A program made the position numbers and the translations under genes. A stretch of DNA of 17,486 nucleotides from positions 1 to 17,486 of the forward strand of contig DASWIG010000033.1 in assembly GCA_036397835.1 (NCBI GenBank). Reading direction: 5' to 3'. Below are positions 1-6,806 of this stretch, one piece after another (positions within the stretch are counted from its first letter, which is position 1; every line of letters begins with the position of its first letter). This stretch comes from DASWIG01 sp036397835 (GTDB taxonomy: Bacteria > Acidobacteriota > Thermoanaerobaculia > Multivoradales > J023). The notes under the pieces were generated by a model. It made no database searches, was not told the origin of the DNA, and was given only the letters and a program-made list of their open reading frames with translations.

Positions 1-2192
1 GCCTGGCGCCAGAACTCCTCGCCGACCAGGACGACCGGCAACGGGTCGATCTTGCGGGTCTGGATCAGGCACAGGGTCTCGAAGAGCTCGTCGAAGGTGC
101 CGTAGCCGCCGGGGAAGGCGACGAGCGCCCGGGCGCGCATCAGGAAGTGCATCTTGCGCAGCGCGAAGTAGCGGAACTGGAAGCACAGCTCCGGCGTGAC
201 GTACGGGTTGGGGAACTGCTCGTGCGGCAGCAGGATGTTGAGGCCCACCGACGGCGCGCCCACGTCGTGGGCGCCGCGGTTGGCCGCCTCCATGATGCCC
301 GGCCCGCCGCCGGTCATCACCAGCACGCGGACGTCGTCCGGCCCGCCGCCGGACTCGGCGACGCGGCGGCCGAGCTCGCGCGCCACGCCGTAGTACGGGC
401 TCTTGGCCGCCACCCGCTCGGCCACCGCCAGGCGGCGCTCGAGGTCGGGATCGCCCGGTTTCTCGGCGAGCGCCCGGCGGGCGTCCTCGAGCCGCCGCCC
501 GGCCTCCTCGGGCTCGACGATGCGGGTGCCGCCGAAGACGACGATCGTCGCCGTGACGCCGTGGTCCTGGAGCGTCAGGTGCGGTTTCAGGTACTCGATT
601 TGCAGCCGGGTGGGCCGCAGCTCGTCGCGCTGCAGGAAATCGAGGTCCTGGTCGGCCCGCACGTAGGCCGGGCTGCGCGCCAGGCGCTCGCTGTCCGCGG
701 GCATCGCGACGGCCCGCGCCTCCGCCGCGGGGACCAGAGGCGGGCGCGCCGCCGCCGGCTCCTCGCCGCGCCGCGGCGCCCTGGCCAGCGCGGCGCTGAG
801 GTCGACCTCCTCGTCGAGCGCGGCGACGTGGACCTGGCAGCCCACCCGCCGTTCGAGCTCGACGGCGAGGGCGCTCGCGGCCTCGGGCTCGCCGTGTACC
901 AGGTAGACCAGCGACGGCGGCGGCGACGAGCTCTCGACCCAGCGCAGGAGCTCCTCCTGGTCGGCGTGCCCCGACAGGCCGTGGACCGTGGCCACGCGGC
1001 AGAAGGCGCGCACGTGCTGGCCGTGGACCTTGATCTTGTCGGCGCCCTCGGCCAGCGCGCGGCCGCGGGTGCCCGGGGCCTGGTAGCCCGCCAGCATCAC
1101 CAGGTTGCGCGGATCCGGGGCCAGGCGCGCGAGATGGTGCAGCACCCGGCCGGCGGTGAGCATGCCGCTCGACGACACGATCACCCGCGGCCCCTTGAGC
1201 GCGTTGAGCTTCTTGGACTCGGCCACCGAGGTGTGGAAGTGGACCTGGTTGGGGAAGAGCTGGATCCGGCCGTCCTCGAAGACGTCGGGGTCGAGGTTGC
1301 GCGGGTCGAGGAAATGGCTGTAGATGCGGGTGGCGTTGATCGCCATCGGGCTGTCGAGGTGGATCGGCACCTCGGGCAGCAGGCCCTGGCGCATCAGCCG
1401 CCGCAGCACCAGCGTGACCTGCTGCGAGCGGCCCACCGCGAAGGCCGGCACCAGGACGGTGCCGCGGTCGGCGAAGGTCTCGCGCAGAAGCTTGCCCACC
1501 TGATCGACGATCGGCGTCTCGTCGTGACGCCGGTTGCCGTAGGTGGACTCGAGGATCAGCACGTCGCACGGCGGCAGCGGCTCCGGATCGACGTGGAGGG
1601 GGGTCGCAAAGCGGCCGAGGTCGCCGCTGTAGACGATCGAGAGCTCGCGCTCCCCGGCGGACGGCACCCGCAGCTCGATGAACGCGGCGCCGAGCAGGTG
1701 GCCCGAGCTCAGGAATCGGGCGCGCAAGCCGCCGCCGAGCTCGAGCCACTCGGCGTAGCGGTGCTCGCGGCGCAGCTTCAAGGCCCGGCGCGCGTCGGCG
1801 GCGGTGTAGAGCGGCTTGGCCGGCCGGTGCCTGCTGAAGCCTCTCTTGTTGGCGAAGCGCGCGTCTTCTTCCTGGATCTTGGCGCTGTCGAGGAGCATCA
1901 GCTCGGCCAGCTCGAAGGCCGCCGGGGTCATGTAGACCGGCGCCCGGAGACCGAGCTTGACCAGCCGCGGCAGGTAGCCCACGTGGTCGATGTGGGTGTG
2001 GGAGAGGAGCACGTGGTCGATCGACGCGGGATCGAACCCCGGGCTCTCCCAGTTGCGCAGGCGCAGCTCCTTGAGGCCCTGGAAGAGACCGGCGTCGAGC
2101 AGGATCCGGGTGCCGTTGACGGTGACGAGGTGCTTCGAGCCCGTCACCGTGCCGGCGGCACCGTGGAAGGAAAGGGTGAGCTTTTCGGCCAT
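1..2192 (-). CDS. Fusion protein: beta-CASP metallo-beta-lactamase nuclease + LOG-family phosphoribohydrolase (partial, 3' end beyond window)
   Basis: Reads continuously from ATG 2192 to the left edge (730 complete codons, no stop). Residues 1 to about 460 are an MBL-fold/beta-CASP enzyme of the RNA-processing exonuclease type. The start resembles that family (LTLSFHGAAGTVTGSKH), the metal-binding motif HTHIDH is at 65-70, and later segments include SGHLLGAA, ESTYGNR and VHGLSGHADQEEL. After an Ala/Pro/Arg-rich linker (about 480-510) the same frame continues into a long-type LOG protein: DELRPTRLQIEYLKP, VVFGGTRI, TGGGPGIMEAANRGA and PGGYGTFDE (Pro694), the two sequence signatures of cytokinin-type nucleoside-monophosphate phosphoribohydrolases. 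I checked codon by codon that there is no stop between the domains (580-840). Families suggest hydrolysis of RNA and release of free base from a nucleotide monophosphate; the combined role is unknown. The start lies 10 bp after the kbp stop, with only a weak GGAG at the ATG, so it is probably co-transcribed and coupled. Confidence 0.88.
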   Translation of the reverse strand, partial: MAEKLTLSFHGAAGTVTGSKHLVTVNGTRILLDAGLFQGLKELRLRNWESPGFDPASIDHVLLSHTHIDHVGYLPRLVKLGLRAPVYMTPAAFELAELMLLDSAKIQEEDARFANKRGFSRHRPAKPLYTAADARRALKLRREHRYAEWLELGGGLRARFLSSGHLLGAAFIELRVPSAGERELSIVYSGDLGRFATPLHVDPEPLPPCDVLILESTYGNRRHDETPIVDQVGKLLRETFADRGTVLVPAFAVGRSQQVTLVLRRLMRQGLLPEVPIHLDSPMAINATRIYSHFLDPRNLDPDVFEDGRIQLFPNQVHFHTSVAESKKLNALKGPRVIVSSSGMLTAGRVLHHLARLAPDPRNLVMLAGYQAPGTRGRALAEGADKIKVHGQHVRAFCRVATVHGLSGHADQEELLRWVESSSPPPSLVYLVHGEPEAASALAVELERRVGCQVHVAALDEEVDLSAALARAPRRGEEPAAARPPLVPAAEARAVAMPADSERLARSPAYVRADQDLDFLQRDELRPTRLQIEYLKPHLTLQDHGVTATIVVFGGTRIVEPEEAGRRLEDARRALAEKPGDPDLERRLAVAERVAAKSPYYGVARELGRRVAESGGGPDDVRVLVMTGGGPGIMEAANRGAHDVGAPSVGLNILLPHEQFPNPYVTPELCFQFRYFALRKMHFLMRARALVAFPGGYGTFDELFETLCLIQTRKIDPLPVVLVGEEFWRQ

Positions 2193-2202
2193 GCTCCGCG
2201 GT

Positions 2203-2703
2203 CTACTCGGCGAGGGGCGGAATGCGCAGGACCTGACCCGGGTAGATCTTGTCGGGGTGGGTGAGCATCGGCTTGTTGGCCTCGAAGATCACCGGGTACT
2301 TCATGGCGTTGCCGTAGTGCGTCTTGGCGATCTTCGACAGCGTGTCGCCGCTCACCACGGTGTAGAAGGTCGCTTCGGGCTCCGTCTTGACCACCGTGAG
2401 CTGGTTGTCCACCGCCTCGACGCCGTTGACGTTGCCGGCGGCGAGCGCCACCTTCTCGCTGGTCTGCTGGTCCTCGACCTTGCCCCGGAGCGTGACCTTG
2501 CCGCCGTCGACGTCGACCTGGAGGCCGTCGACCGTAAGGCCCAGGGCCACGACCCGGAGCTGCAGGGCGCGGGCGCGCTTGAGCTGCTCGAGATTCTCGG
2601 CCGCGTCGGGGTACGACCTCACCTCGGCCTCGATCTTCTTTTCCTCCTCGGCGCTGCCGAAGAGCTTCTCGCCCGCGGATTTGATGAATTTGAACAAGCC
2701 CAT
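2203..2703 (-). CDS. kbp: LysM/BON domain protein (Kbp/YgaU-like)
   Basis: 166-residue protein, close to the usual size of the Kbp (YgaU) family. It opens with the family's N-terminus, MGLFKFIKSAGEKLFG, followed by a BON domain (about 40-105; LQVDVDGGKVTLRGKVED) and a C-terminal LysM domain (about 112-163; YTVVSGDTLSKIAKTHYG ... PGQVLRIP). In E. coli Kbp is a cytoplasmic potassium-binding protein; there is no signal peptide here, in agreement. I chose ATG 2703 over the in-frame GTG at 2712 because AAGGAG (2712-2717) stands 8 nt before it and because the protein then starts like E. coli Kbp. It is the first gene of a probable two-gene operon with the MBL-LOG fusion. The potassium role is family knowledge and is not shown by the sequence. 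Confidence 0.92.
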   Translation of the reverse strand: MGLFKFIKSAGEKLFGSAEEEKKIEAEVRSYPDAAENLEQLKRARALQLRVVALGLTVDGLQVDVDGGKVTLRGKVEDQQTSEKVALAAGNVNGVEAVDNQLTVVKTEPEATFYTVVSGDTLSKIAKTHYGNAMKYPVIFEANKPMLTHPDKIYPGQVLRIPPLAE

Positions 2704-2763
2704 GACGTCCACTCCTTATGGCAATCGCATGAATCGTTGAAACGGTGGTGCCGCATCTCGGAT

Positions 2764-2790
2764 CGAGCCGATGATGACAGGATCGGCTCG
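2764..2790. promoter_or_regulatory. 9-bp perfect inverted repeat in divergent promoter region
   Basis: CGAGCCGAT (2764-2772) and ATCGGCTCG (2782-2790) are perfect inverted repeats separated by 9 nt. They lie in the 141-bp gap between the divergent kbp and ATPase genes, just upstream of the ATPase -10-like element. The spacing (half-site centres 18 bp apart) would suit a dimeric repressor, and no T-run follows on either strand, so an operator is more likely than a terminator. No regulator gene is adjacent. Confidence 0.4.
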
Positions 2791-2803
2791 GTTTGGGAAG
2801 GGC

Positions 2804-2817
2804 CGGGTGGTAGGATC
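2804..2817 (+). promoter_or_regulatory. Extended -10 promoter element of the HerA-like ATPase gene
   Basis: TGGTAGGAT (2808-2816) has the form of an extended -10 (TGn + TAGGAT) 28 bp before the TTG start. The surrounding 14 bp (CGGGTGGTAGGATC) recur exactly upstream of the MNT gene at 11263-11276, which supports a conserved promoter motif of this organism. No good -35 is visible. Confidence 0.45.
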
Positions 2818-2844
2818 CCGGTCCACCGCGTGGAGGCGGACCCT

Positions 2845-4710
2845 TTGAGCTCGCAAGTCGACGTCTACGAGAAGCTCGGCGCGTTCTACCTCGGCCGCGC
2901 CTGCGATCCCAAGACCGGCGAGACCGCCGCCGCGCCCCTGCTCTATGACTCGAAGGACCTGACCACCCACGCCGTGTGCGTGGGCATGACCGGCAGCGGC
3001 AAGACCGGGCTGTGCATCGCGCTGCTCGAGGAGGCGGCCATCGACGGCGTGCCCGCCCTGGTGATCGATCCCAAGGGCGACCTCGGCAACCTGCTGCTGA
3101 CCTTCCCCGAGCTCTCCGGCGAGGACTTCCGGCCGTGGATCGACGAGGCCCAGGCCCAGCGCGAGGGGCTGACGGCCGACGAGCACGCCGCGCGCACCGC
3201 CGAGCAGTGGCGCCGCGGCCTGGCCGAGTGGGACCAGGACGGCGAGCGCATCCGCCGGCTGCGCGAGGCCGCCGAGCTCGCGATCTACACGCCGGGCAGC
3301 GAGGCCGGGCTGCCGGTGTCGATCCTCTCCTCCTTCGGCGCGCCGCCGCCGGCGGTGCTGGACGACGCCGACGCCTTCCAGGAGCGCGTCGCCACCGCCG
3401 CCTCGAGCCTGCTCGGCCTCCTCGGCATCGACGCCGACCCCATCCGCAGCCGCGAGAGCATCCTGCTCGCCAACCTCTTCGACCACGCCTGGCGCGCCGG
3501 CGAGGACCTCGACATGGCGGAGCTCATCCACCGCATCCAGGAGCCGCCGCTCGAGCGCGTGGGCGTGATGCCGCTCGAGTCGTTCTATCCCGCCAAAGAG
3601 CGCTCCGCCCTCGCCATGGCGCTCAACAACCTGCTGGCTTCGCCCTCGTTCCAGAGCTGGCTGGCCGGCGAGCCGCTCGACGTCGGGCGGCTGCTCTACA
3701 CCCCCGAGGGCAAGCCGCGGGTGGCGATCTTCTCGATCGCCCACCTCGCCGACGCCGAGCGCATGTTCTTCGTGGCGCTGCTCTTGAACCAGACGCTGGC
3801 GTGGATGCGCGGCCTGCCCGGCACCTCGAGCCTGCGCGCCGTCCTCTACATGGACGAGGTCTTCGGCTATCTGCCGCCGGTGGGCGAGCCGGCGTCGAAG
3901 AAGCCGCTGCTGACGCTGCTCAAGCAGGCCCGCGCCTTCGGCCTCGGCCTCGTGCTCGCCACCCAGAACCCGGTCGACCTCGACTACAAGGCGCTCTCCA
4001 ACATCGGCACCTGGCTGCTCGGCCGCCTGCAGACCGAGCGTGACAAGGAGCGGGTGATGGACGGTCTCATCGGCGCCGCCGGCGGCCTCTCGCGCCGCGA
4101 GCTCGAGAAAATCCTCTCCGGCGTCGACAGGCGGGTCTTCCTGCTCCACAACGTCCACGACCGGGAGCCGGTGCTCTTTCGCGTGCGCTGGGTCATGTCC
4201 TACCTGAGGGGACCGCTGACCCGTCAGCAGATCCGGCTGCTCATGGGCAAGCGGCCGGCGCCCGCGCCCCGGCCCAGCCCGCGCCCCGGCCCCTTCTCCG
4301 AGCCCGGCGAAAGCCAAGGCGAGCGCCGCGCCCGCCAGGCCGAAGCGGCGCGCGAGAAGCGCGACCGAGAGGTGGAGAAGCTGCGCCAGAAGTACGCCAG
4401 GAAGCGCGACGCGCTCGAGGAGAAGATCCGGCGGGCGATCCGGAAGCTCGAGAAGGAGCGGGCGCAGGCCCACGAGCAGAAGCTCAACACCCTGGTCTCG
4501 GTGGGCTCCTCGCTCCTCGGGGCCTTCCTGGGCCGGCGCCGGGTGACCGGCCCGCGGATCTCGACCGCCGGCCGCCAGGTGGGCCGGGCCTACAAGGAGA
4601 GGCAGGACGTGGGCCGCGCCCAGGAGGACGTGGAAGCGCTCGAGCGCCAGCTCGAAGAGCTCGACCGCGAGCTCGAGGACGAGGTCCGCGGGCTCGAGGC
4701 CGGGGGTTGA
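2845..4710 (+). CDS. HerA-like P-loop ATPase with C-terminal coiled coil
   Basis: 621-residue ATPase of the HerA/DUF87-DUF853 type (FtsK/HerA superfamily, DNA or protein translocating motors). Walker A is GMTGSGKTG (Lys53), followed by LVIDPKGDLGNLLLTFPEL, as in HerA-like proteins. Walker B is VLYMDEVFG (Asp337-Glu338), and a sensor-like VLATQNPVDLDYKALSN and LLGRLQTERDKERV follow. After a Pro-rich linker (about 470-490) comes a charged coiled coil (about 490-555 and 585-620) flanking a short hydrophobic stretch (LVSVGSSLLGAFLG). The start is TTG 2845 because GGAGG (2832-2836) is 8 nt before it and similarity begins there; GTG 2830 is the alternative. No NurA-like nuclease is next to it, so a repair role is not supported by context. 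The substrate is unknown. Confidence 0.85.
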   Translation: MSSQVDVYEKLGAFYLGRACDPKTGETAAAPLLYDSKDLTTHAVCVGMTGSGKTGLCIALLEEAAIDGVPALVIDPKGDLGNLLLTFPELSGEDFRPWIDEAQAQREGLTADEHAARTAEQWRRGLAEWDQDGERIRRLREAAELAIYTPGSEAGLPVSILSSFGAPPPAVLDDADAFQERVATAASSLLGLLGIDADPIRSRESILLANLFDHAWRAGEDLDMAELIHRIQEPPLERVGVMPLESFYPAKERSALAMALNNLLASPSFQSWLAGEPLDVGRLLYTPEGKPRVAIFSIAHLADAERMFFVALLLNQTLAWMRGLPGTSSLRAVLYMDEVFGYLPPVGEPASKKPLLTLLKQARAFGLGLVLATQNPVDLDYKALSNIGTWLLGRLQTERDKERVMDGLIGAAGGLSRRELEKILSGVDRRVFLLHNVHDREPVLFRVRWVMSYLRGPLTRQQIRLLMGKRPAPAPRPSPRPGPFSEPGESQGERRARQAEAAREKRDREVEKLRQKYARKRDALEEKIRRAIRKLEKERAQAHEQKLNTLVSVGSSLLGAFLGRRRVTGPRISTAGRQVGRAYKERQDVGRAQEDVEALERQLEELDRELEDEVRGLEAGG

Positions 4711-4720
4711 AACCCCCGGC
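4699..4720. repeat. 10-bp-arm palindrome spanning the ATPase stop codon
   Basis: GCCGGGGGTT (4699-4708) and AACCCCCGGC (4711-4720) form a near-closed palindrome centred on the TGA stop codon of the ATPase gene. There is no T-tract after it, so it is not a canonical intrinsic terminator. It could be a transcript 3'-end hairpin or a copy of a dispersed palindromic element. Confidence 0.5.
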
Positions 4721-4757
4721 TACCGGCTCTCGCGCTGCGGGCTGAAGAACGTCGGCA

Positions 4758-4763
4758 TATACT
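4758..4763 (+). promoter_or_regulatory. -10 box (TATACT) of the hybrid kinase gene, suggesting a leaderless mRNA
   Basis: TATACT ends 9 nt before the ATG at 4773, so the expected transcription start falls within a few bases of the start codon. No Shine-Dalgarno sequence stands between them. This supports leaderless translation. There is no convincing -35. Confidence 0.45.
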
Positions 4764-4772
4764 GGCCGCGAC

Positions 4773-6002
4773 ATGCGCTCCTACGACCCGCCACGATCCG
4801 GCGCCCCGCACCGCGGACGCGAACCGTCCGCGGAGGCGCTCGGCGTGGCGCAGAAATTCGAGACGCTGAGCACGCTGGCCGGCGGCATCGCCCAGGACTT
4901 CAACAACGTGCTGGTGGGCATCCTGGCGCACTCGGGCCTGGCCCTGAAGGCCCTGGCGGCGCCGACGCCGGCGGCGATCGCCACCGCGCGCGAGAACGTC
5001 GAGCAGGTGGAGGCGGCGGCCCTCGATGCCGCGGACCTCGCCAAGAAGCTCCTCGCCTTCTCCGGCAAGGCCAGGCTCGCCGCCCGGCCCCTCGATCTCG
5101 CCAGCCTGCTGCACGAGACCCGCCGGCAGCTTCGCGACGCCGTGCCCGCGGGGATCGAGCTCGAGCTCAACCTGACCTCGCAGTTGCCGCTGGTGGAGGC
5201 CGACGCGGCGCAGATCCGCCAGCTCATGGTGCACCTGCTCACCAACGCCGCCGACGCCGTCGGCGAGGCCGGAGGGCGCATCGGCGTCGGCACCGGCATC
5301 GTCGAGCTCGAGGACGAGGAGGAGGAGGGCTACCTGCCGGGCCCGCTGAGCGCCGGGCGCTACATCTACGTGACGGTGACGGACACCGGCCGCGGCATGG
5401 ACGCCGAGACGCTCGGCAAGATCTTCGACCCTTTCTTCACCACCAAGTCGAGCGGCCAGGGCCTCGGCCTGGCGGCGGTGCTGGGCATCATGCACGGCCA
5501 CAGCGGCGCGCTCAAGGTCGACAGCAGCCCCGGCGAGGGCACCACGTTCCAGCTCTACTTCCCCTGCTCGCCGGCCAAGTCCCCGGTGCTGAGCCCGGCG
5601 ATCCCGCCCGCCGCGCCCGCCCCCACCCTGGCGACCGTCCTGGTGGTGGACGACGACGACACGGTGCGCAAGGTGACGCAGAAGATCCTGGAGACGGCGG
5701 GCTACGGCGTGCGCACGGCGCGCGACGGCATCGAAGCGTTGTCGCAGGTGCGCGACCACGGCGCCGAGATCGCGCTCGTGCTCCTCGACATGCGCATGCC
5801 GCGCATGGGCGGCGCCGAGACCTTCCAGGAGATGCGGCGGATGGTCCCCGCGCTGCCGATCATCGTCTCGAGCGGCTACGACCAGCAGGAGGACTCGGCC
5901 ACGCTCGCCGACCAGGGCGCCGTCGTCTTCCTCGAAAAGCCCTACAGCCCGCACGACCTGACGGCCAAGGTCGGCCTGCTGCTCGATACGGCACGCCGGT
6001 GA
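4773..6002 (+). CDS. Soluble hybrid histidine kinase/receiver protein with degenerate H-box (His replaced by Gln41)
   Basis: 409 residues, with no membrane segment and no recognisable sensor domain. A dimerisation/H-box helix (about 28-110) carries LAGGIAQDFNNVL; the family form is GGIAHDFNN, and the phospho-acceptor His is Gln41 here (codon CAG 4893-4895). The ATPase domain looks intact: N box LLTNAADAV (Asn158), G1 DTGRGMD (Asp204), F box KIFDPFFTTK, and G2 GQGLGLAAV. A Pro/Ala linker (about 270-285) leads to a complete receiver domain with the acidic cluster Asp293-296, phospho-acceptor Asp339 (LLDMRMP) and conserved Lys389 (LEKP). It probably binds ATP but cannot self-phosphorylate at the usual site, so it may act as a pseudokinase or take phosphate onto its receiver from another kinase. 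It is probably transcribed leaderlessly from TATACT at 4758. Its last ~130 bp are the source-like copy of a repeat found twice more downstream. Confidence 0.9.
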   Translation: MRSYDPPRSGAPHRGREPSAEALGVAQKFETLSTLAGGIAQDFNNVLVGILAHSGLALKALAAPTPAAIATARENVEQVEAAALDAADLAKKLLAFSGKARLAARPLDLASLLHETRRQLRDAVPAGIELELNLTSQLPLVEADAAQIRQLMVHLLTNAADAVGEAGGRIGVGTGIVELEDEEEEGYLPGPLSAGRYIYVTVTDTGRGMDAETLGKIFDPFFTTKSSGQGLGLAAVLGIMHGHSGALKVDSSPGEGTTFQLYFPCSPAKSPVLSPAIPPAAPAPTLATVLVVDDDDTVRKVTQKILETAGYGVRTARDGIEALSQVRDHGAEIALVLLDMRMPRMGGAETFQEMRRMVPALPIIVSSGYDQQEDSATLADQGAVVFLEKPYSPHDLTAKVGLLLDTARR

Positions 6003-6007
6003 CCCTC
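5873..6007 (+). repeat. Receiver-3'-end direct repeat, copy 1 (in its native gene)
   Basis: This segment encodes the last 42 residues of the receiver domain, the TGA stop and 5 further bases. Bases 5881-6007 (127 bp) are identical to 11124-11250, and 5873-6005 match 11897-12029 with one mismatch (A5993 versus G12017). This is probably the original copy because the full gene lies upstream and the gene's terminator follows at 6065. It holds nested inverted segments: CAGCAG 5883/CTGCTG 5976, GCCGACC 5907/GGTCGGC 5969, and GCCGTC 5919/GACGGC 5960. Confidence 0.95.
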
Positions 6008-6064
6008 AGCGCAAGCCTGTCCCCAGCCTCGAATCCCAAAGAGACCTCTTCCGTTTCCCTTCGA

Positions 6065-6090
6065 GGCCGGCGTTCGCGCCGGCCTTTCTT
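6065..6090 (+). terminator. Intrinsic terminator of the hybrid kinase gene
   Basis: An 8-bp perfect GC-rich stem GGCCGGCG / CGCCGGCC (6065-6072, 6077-6084) closes a TTCG tetraloop and is followed by TTTCTT. It lies 63 bp after the kinase stop codon. Neither repeat copy 2 nor copy 3 is followed by it. Confidence 0.85.
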
Positions 6091-6135
6091 GAACGCCGGC
6101 CGCGGCGAGCCCAAGTTCCTCGAACCCGTTGTAGG

Positions 6136-6291
6136 GTGGCTCCATGTCGACCCCATGACCCGCAGCCGCCGCGCTCCGGCAACCCCCGTCCTCCGTCCCG
6201 GTGGCTGCTGCTGGCCGAAGGGCGCGCCGTCGGCGAGCTCGCGACGCTCTGGGCCGTCCGGCCCTTTCTCGACCTGCCGCGGGGCGACGGA
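6136..6291 (+). pseudogene. Truncated 5' end of an alpha/beta-hydrolase-type gene
   Basis: The frame through 6136-6291 reads WLLLAEGRAVGELATLWAV then RPFLDLPRGDG, which resembles the N-terminal lead-in of a group of bacterial alpha/beta hydrolases. There it is normally followed by HPVLVLPG and the catalytic domain. Here the similarity stops at the PRGDG segment and the frame ends soon after (6369) without any catalytic motif. An ATG at 6144 preceded by TAGGGT (6132-6137) is out of frame with this reading, so a frameshift is also possible. It probably marks backbone DNA cut by arrival of the low-GC block. The family call rests on memory of the motif only. Confidence 0.45.
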
Positions 6292-6365
6292 ATGGACCTT
6301 TCTTCGAGCCTGGCGACCCTGGCGCCGTGTCGGCAAACGTCGAGAGCCTCGGCCACGAAAAGGTC

Positions 6366-6395
6366 TTGACTCTTCAAACCCCCTAGTGTTAGGGT
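6366..6395 (+). promoter_or_regulatory. Sigma70-type promoter of the exported-protein operon
   Basis: TTGACT (6366-6371), an 18-bp spacer and TAGGGT (6390-6395). It sits at the point where base composition falls from GC-rich backbone to the low-GC block, and all three downstream genes read away from it. Expected transcription start is near 6402. Confidence 0.5.
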
Positions 6396-6401
6396 ACATT
6401 C

Positions 6402-6560
6402 AGCTCAGTTGACTTGGCCCCCCCTCAGCTTCGTCCTCGCAGAGAGGGGGCTAAGTTGTGGCGTGTTGCGCCGCATCAAGCTACGGTGTGATGCGGCAGA
6501 GGAGAGTAGTGAACCAGCAAGGCCCAAGCCATAGCGTCTTGCGCTTAAGGGAGAGTGGCC
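6402..6560 (+). promoter_or_regulatory. Structured 5' leader (~160 nt) with two stem-loops
   Basis: Between the predicted start site and the first start codon there are two strong hairpins: CCCCCTC/GAGGGGG (6420-6426/6444-6450, 17-nt loop) and GCCGCATCA/TGATGCGGC (6470-6478/6489-6497, 10-nt loop). Neither has a T-tract, so simple terminators are unlikely. No known riboswitch consensus was recognised. The leader ends in GGGAG (6549-6553), the ribosome site of the small-peptide gene. A regulatory role is inferred. Confidence 0.4.
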
Positions 6561-6806
6561 ATGAAAAAGAGGTCGACGTTCGTAGTGTCCGCACTGGCCT
6601 TTGCGACGTTGGGAACAGCTTTAGCATGGGAGTGCCAGTCGTACTCGAATTCGCGGCTCATTAGTTCCTGGGAGCACGGAACCTACTGTGGCTCTACGGG
6701 TGGAGGTTGTTCTGAATGTTACAACAGCGACGGCAGTAACTACTGTATAGAAAACAGCTTTGATCCCGTAGAGTGTGCAACCGAAGAGTTCCAATTTTTT
6801 CCCTGA
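6561..6806 (+). CDS. Small exported cysteine-rich peptide
   Basis: 81 residues. A Sec-type signal peptide (MKKRSTFVVSALAFATLGTA then LA, likely cut before Trp23) precedes a mature peptide of about 59 residues with six Cys, in contexts WECQS, TYCGS, GGCSEC, NYCIE and VECAT. An even Cys number in an exported peptide suggests up to three disulfides. ATG 6561 is chosen over GTG 6555 because GGGAG (6549-6553) lies 7 nt before the ATG and MKK is a typical signal start. It is the first gene of a three-gene set of exported proteins at low GC. I do not recognise the family; a structural, adhesive or antimicrobial role cannot be told from sequence. Confidence 0.75.
   Translation: MKKRSTFVVSALAFATLGTALAWECQSYSNSRLISSWEHGTYCGSTGGGCSECYNSDGSNYCIENSFDPVECATEEFQFFP

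Noticed and set aside
147..2264. Long open frame on the plus strand opposite the MBL-LOG fusion
   Set aside because: It is an Arg/Ala/His-rich antisense frame typical of GC-rich DNA; the minus strand carries both catalytic signatures of known families.
2716..4473. 585-codon minus-strand frame opposite the HerA-like ATPase
   Set aside because: No motif and antisense composition; the plus strand has Walker A and B and a start with a ribosome site.
4590..5954. 454-codon minus-strand frame opposite the hybrid kinase
   Set aside because: Antisense shadow; the plus strand encodes a complete ATPase domain and receiver.
5999..6412. Plus-strand frame downstream of the kinase gene (137 codons)
   Set aside because: It passes through the terminator hairpin and its composition is not protein-like; only the 6136-6291 frame shows family resemblance.
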